Below, in pieces: positions 60,285 to 64,000 of a stretch of 64,000 bases of DNA. The first letter of the stretch is position 1, and each line of letters begins with the position of its first letter. Both the position numbers and the translations under genes were made by a program. The notes beneath the pieces were generated by a model. It ran no database searches. It saw only the letters and a program-made list of their open reading frames with translations, and had not been told where the DNA came from. This DNA comes from Acetatifactor sp. (lineage in GTDB: Bacteria; Bacillota; Clostridia; Lachnospirales; Lachnospiraceae). The stretch covers positions 43,558 to 107,557 of the forward strand of contig JAILLF010000036.1 of the NCBI GenBank assembly GCA_024693365.1. Reading direction: 5' to 3'.

Positions 60285-61118
60285 ATGTATCCAATAATTT
60301 CAATCATTACTGTTTGTTATAACAGCGAGAATACCATTTCAAAAACCATTGCTTCAGTATTGGCGCAAGATTTGAGCGAAGCAGAATATTTAATTATCGA
60401 TGGTGCTTCGACTGATCGAACCATTAGTATTATTAATGAATACAAAGATTTGTTTGGTGACAAGTTAAGCATTGTTTCAGAAAAAGACAATGGTTGGTAC
60501 GACGCTATGAATAAAGGAATAAGCAATTCTCATGGAAAATTTATTGTTTTCCTAAATAGTGATGATTATTTTGACAAAAACATTATAACTGAAGTTGTAA
60601 AATTTGCAAAAGTGAATAATTTGACTGATGACTCGATCATTTATGGAGATTCAACAAATGTATATCGAAATTCCAAGGGCGAGATTTTCCATCGTTTTAC
60701 TCAAGCTCCTGAGGCATTAAAAAGATGCAAGGACTTAAGAGATGGCATGTGTGGTATCCGGCATCAGGCTATGTTTACTGGTAGACGAGTTTTTGAAAAA
60801 GTTGGAATGTTAAACCTAAAATATCGTTTGCATGCGGATTGGGATTTTTTAGTTAAATGTTTGGATTGTGACATAAAAATGATGCACATTAGGAGTAATG
60901 TTGTATATTATTCCATGTATGGTGCATCTACGAAACCGAATTATCTGGAACGGCATCAACTGAGAAAAGACAATCACTTATATCGCATGGTTGACTGGTA
61001 TTATGTAAAAGATAGATGGGGATTAAAAGTGATTTTAAAGAGAATTCTTGGTGAGAATAGGTGGAATGATCTTCTTTTTAGAATTCATGTTATGAAAAAG
61101 AAAACATGGTATAAGTAA
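60285..61118 (+). CDS. Glycosyltransferase family 2
   Basis: ISIITVCYNSENTISKTIASVLAQDLSEAEYLIIDGASTDRTISIINEY; WYDAMNKGISNSHGKFIVFLNSDDYF. Confidence 0.93.
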   Translation: MYPIISIITVCYNSENTISKTIASVLAQDLSEAEYLIIDGASTDRTISIINEYKDLFGDKLSIVSEKDNGWYDAMNKGISNSHGKFIVFLNSDDYFDKNIITEVVKFAKVNNLTDDSIIYGDSTNVYRNSKGEIFHRFTQAPEALKRCKDLRDGMCGIRHQAMFTGRRVFEKVGMLNLKYRLHADWDFLVKCLDCDIKMMHIRSNVVYYSMYGASTKPNYLERHQLRKDNHLYRMVDWYYVKDRWGLKVILKRILGENRWNDLLFRIHVMKKKTWYK

Positions 61119-61139
61119 TTGCTTTAGGAGAACTTTCAT

Positions 61140-62123
61140 ATGCAAGAAATCAAAATAATGACAGAGCGATCTTATCAAACATGGCCATCATGGACCGTTG
61201 TTTACGAATGGGAAGATGTCATGAAAAGCATAATGCAATGTGAAATTGTTGATTTGCATAAAGGCTTTATTGGAAACATCAACAGAATAACAAGAAAAAT
61301 CAATAGGAAATTGAATGTGATTCCATTTAGTTTTTCATGGAATCCCAATAAATCAATTCGCTTAATATGGATTATGGATGCCAGAATATATAGGGAGTAT
61401 GCTTATCCGAATTGTATTCCGATTTTCTTGGATTTTCATACTGAAATGATTGATGAAATTATAAAGGCGACGCAAAAACTACCATATTTTTGGGTGACCA
61501 GTTTAGAGATTTATAAAAAAATTCGAGAAAAAACTGATAAAGTACAATATATACCGTTATCTATATCTGATAAATGGATAAGTCATGAGGTGCCGCAAAA
61601 AGACATTGATGTGATTCAGTTTGGAAGAAAGAACTTGGTTTTACATGATTTTATGATTAATTATTGTAAACGTCATCCTAAAACGGAATATGTGTATCAG
61701 ACCGCGGATAGTACTTTATCATATGTTTCCACAAAAAGAGGTAATCTTGGTAAATTTGAACTTCGATCAGATTACATGAAAATGGTAGCGAGATGTAAAG
61801 TTAGTTTAGTCTCATCGCCAGGGATTGATAATGGTAAGAATTTTGGCGGAATTGATTTTTTTACGCCTCGTTTTTATGAAAGCGCGGCTCAGTATTGTCA
61901 TTTGATTGGAAGATTTACTAAGAATGAGGAAGCTGATTACATAGGAATTGAATCTGTTTGTAAACTCGTTGAAAGTGAAAAAGACTTTGAAGATGAGATG
62001 AGTAAGGCGTTACAGACGGAGTGTGAAAAGAATTTAGTTGCATACAAAGATTTTTTGACTAAAAATTGCACCTCAGTAAGGGCAAAAGAGCTATTGGGTA
62101 TTATTAGACGTGAAAATGCCTGA
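61140..62123 (+). CDS. Putative glycosyltransferase (group 1-like), surface polysaccharide locus
   Basis: 327 aa; 'DIDVIQFGRKNLVLHDFM', 'SLVSSPGIDNGKNFGGIDFFTPRFYESAAQYCHLIGRF' resembles C-terminal half of GT-B enzymes; locus context. Confidence 0.6.
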   Translation: MQEIKIMTERSYQTWPSWTVVYEWEDVMKSIMQCEIVDLHKGFIGNINRITRKINRKLNVIPFSFSWNPNKSIRLIWIMDARIYREYAYPNCIPIFLDFHTEMIDEIIKATQKLPYFWVTSLEIYKKIREKTDKVQYIPLSISDKWISHEVPQKDIDVIQFGRKNLVLHDFMINYCKRHPKTEYVYQTADSTLSYVSTKRGNLGKFELRSDYMKMVARCKVSLVSSPGIDNGKNFGGIDFFTPRFYESAAQYCHLIGRFTKNEEADYIGIESVCKLVESEKDFEDEMSKALQTECEKNLVAYKDFLTKNCTSVRAKELLGIIRRENA

Positions 62124-62898
62124 TGGAGCATTGCGCCCCAAACAGGTAAATTTCAAAACAGGAGATCTTAAGTCCATGAAGTTAGCCTTGAAAAAAATAT
62201 ATTCTATTTTTTTACGTATAAAGCGCAGAGATTGTTCTTTTGGAAGAAGAATAACGCTAAGTCCATCTTGTAGCTTTGAAGGTCGTAATAAAATAGATAA
62301 TGGAGCCTACCTTAGTAAGTTTAGCATTGGTTACGGATCTTACATAGGCGAGAATGGTATATTTGTTAATGCACAAATAGGAAGGTATTCCTGTATTGGA
62401 AACAATGTGCACATGATTGTTGGAAGACATCCGACGAGGGATTTTGTCTCTATTCATCCAGCTTTTTTCTCAATTCATAATTCAATTGGGTTTTCGTATG
62501 TATCCAGTCAAAAATTCGAAGAAGTTAAGCACGTGAATCCGATGAAGAATTCTGAAGGGAAAGATTTGATTATCGGAAATGATGTATGGATTGGTTCAAA
62601 TGTGAATCTTTTGGATGGTGTAGCAATTGGAGACGGAGCAATTGTTGCCGCGGGAAGTTTGGTGGTTGAAGATGTAAAACCGTATTCCATTGTTGGAGGA
62701 GTGCCTGCAAAAGAAATTAAGAAAAGATTTACCGAGAATGACATAGGGCGTTTGCTAAAGATCAGATGGTGGGATCGTGAAACCGATTTTATAGCAAAAC
62801 ACGCAGATGATTTTGAAAACTTGGAAAGATTTTATCGCATTTTTGATCCAGAAGATCAAATGTCTTTTACTTATGGAGAAAATAAGAATGAAATATGA
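62110..62898 (+). CDS. CatB-related O-acetyltransferase (left-handed beta helix)
   Basis: Hexapeptide-type repeats; DLIIGNDVWIGSNVNLLDGVAIGDGAIVAAGSLVVEDVKPYSIVGGVPAKEIKKRF; true start may be ATG 62176. Confidence 0.9.
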   Translation: MKMPDGALRPKQVNFKTGDLKSMKLALKKIYSIFLRIKRRDCSFGRRITLSPSCSFEGRNKIDNGAYLSKFSIGYGSYIGENGIFVNAQIGRYSCIGNNVHMIVGRHPTRDFVSIHPAFFSIHNSIGFSYVSSQKFEEVKHVNPMKNSEGKDLIIGNDVWIGSNVNLLDGVAIGDGAIVAAGSLVVEDVKPYSIVGGVPAKEIKKRFTENDIGRLLKIRWWDRETDFIAKHADDFENLERFYRIFDPEDQMSFTYGENKNEI

Positions 62899-63760
62899 AA
62901 TGGCTTGTGAAAGTTTCTGCATTATGCTAAAGAATTATAAACCGCGGATCAAAACCTTACTGTTATCCGGTAAAGAACGAAATGCCCTGAGAATGAATCG
63001 AAGGTGGAAAAATAAATATGAAAGTCAAAGATGTTTTATTATTGGAAATGGCCCCTCTTTGGCAAAACAAAATATAAGTTGCTTAAGAAATGAAAAGATT
63101 TTTACTGTTAATCAAATCATGAGAAGTGAGTTATATAATGATTTGAATAGCGAATTTCACGTAATTATGGATCCTTTGTATTTTTCGGGAAACATAAACG
63201 AATCTCAAAAAGAGAGCGTATTGGAAAATCTTAAAAAGATTCATCCGAATACGGAATGTTTCTTTCCGGTAAAGTCAATGCATTTTTTTGAGGAGAATCC
63301 TTTTGATCATTTCAGACAGAACTTTATCTATTGCGAGTATTTAATGCAACGAAACGAAAAACGTCCCGTAGACTTAACGAAGTGTTGTTTTGCATATAGC
63401 AATGTAGTGCAATTTGCAATTGAAATTGCGATTTACATGGGGTTTTCGTCTATCTATTTATTGGGATGCGACATGACGGGATACAAAGAAATAGAACAGT
63501 TCGCGACGGGAGTTTTTAATGAACAAACACATATTTATTATGAAAACAAAAAAATGATGGAAAACACATTGCACAAAGATCGGACTTGTGAAAAATGGTT
63601 TGCCGGATTTGCTAAAATGTTCGAAGATTATGGTTTGTTGTATTCCTATGCAAGAAGAAAAAACATTAAATTAATTAACTTGACGGAAGGTGGAATATTG
63701 GATTCGTTGCCTAGGGAAAAATTGGAAAATGTTGTAAATAAATTTAAGACTAACTATTAA
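62888..63760 (+). CDS. DUF115/MptE-like domain protein in surface polysaccharide locus
   Basis: QRCFIIGNGPSLAKQNISCLRNEKIFTVNQIMRS; 'SIYLLGCDMTGY'; ATG 62888. Confidence 0.7.
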   Translation: MKYEMACESFCIMLKNYKPRIKTLLLSGKERNALRMNRRWKNKYESQRCFIIGNGPSLAKQNISCLRNEKIFTVNQIMRSELYNDLNSEFHVIMDPLYFSGNINESQKESVLENLKKIHPNTECFFPVKSMHFFEENPFDHFRQNFIYCEYLMQRNEKRPVDLTKCCFAYSNVVQFAIEIAIYMGFSSIYLLGCDMTGYKEIEQFATGVFNEQTHIYYENKKMMENTLHKDRTCEKWFAGFAKMFEDYGLLYSYARRKNIKLINLTEGGILDSLPREKLENVVNKFKTNY

Positions 63761-63916
63761 AAGTCAAGCAGAAAATGAGATTTTTTGAATAAAGTGCAGA
63801 AATGCATTTTAGGTAGCCCGGGGGCAGGCATAAGCTTCAATCAGTTCCTTGAAAATCGCATGACAAACAGAGCATCGTTTTAGGTGCTCAGAGAAAAAGA
63901 TATGGAAAAGGTAAAG

Positions 63917-64000
63917 TTATTTCCGATAAGGCTCGCCAGTCAGTTCCATGCGGTAAATGGTGCGAACCAGCTTCTTTGCGGCGTGCGAGGCGGCAACGTT
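63917..64000 (-). mobile_element. C-terminal fragment of a transposase (IS110-like), runs off right edge
   Basis: Minus-strand reading ...NVAASHAAKKLVRTIYRMELTGEPYRK* (28 codons incl. stop) resembles IS110-family C-termini. Confidence 0.55.

Overview
The window looks like a chromosomal segment from a low-to-mid GC, spore-former-related Firmicute; gene content suggests Lachnospiraceae. Most of 1-58 kb is dense core or housekeeping content: 2-hydroxyacyl-CoA dehydratase activase (partial), M16C peptidase, ABC-F ATPase, rex, nnr, alr-mazF, yebC, O-acetylhomoserine sulfhydrylase, ftsK/spoIIIE, fhs-folD, an NfnAB-like pair, rlmH, nth, pdp, yqfC-yqfD-phoH-ybeY, proB, a 5-FCL, an [FeFe]-hydrogenase, gltX, a UvrD-like helicase and a GH13-fold protein. 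From about 51.6 kb it becomes a surface-polysaccharide locus. This includes an AT-richer glycosyltransferase island (about 59.2-63.8 kb) that abuts a partial minus-strand transposase at the right edge. No tRNA, rRNA or CRISPR array was seen. Points most worth a second look: (1) a GH13/isoamylase-like protein whose four conserved catalytic regions all look degenerate (48.4-50.3 kb); (2) an A10 homopolymer where the DUF896 frame stops and the 5-formyl-THF cyclo-ligase frame continues at -1 with no start codon for its conserved N-terminus (41.76 kb); (3) a 27-bp tandem, internally palindromic, parS-half-site-like insertion inside a helicase gene (46.15 kb); (4) a membrane protein with long E/K/P repeats and an acidic tail (17.2-19.8 kb); (5) a codon-boundary signature (AC|GT, AC|AT) that is strong in the core and largely lost in the polysaccharide island.
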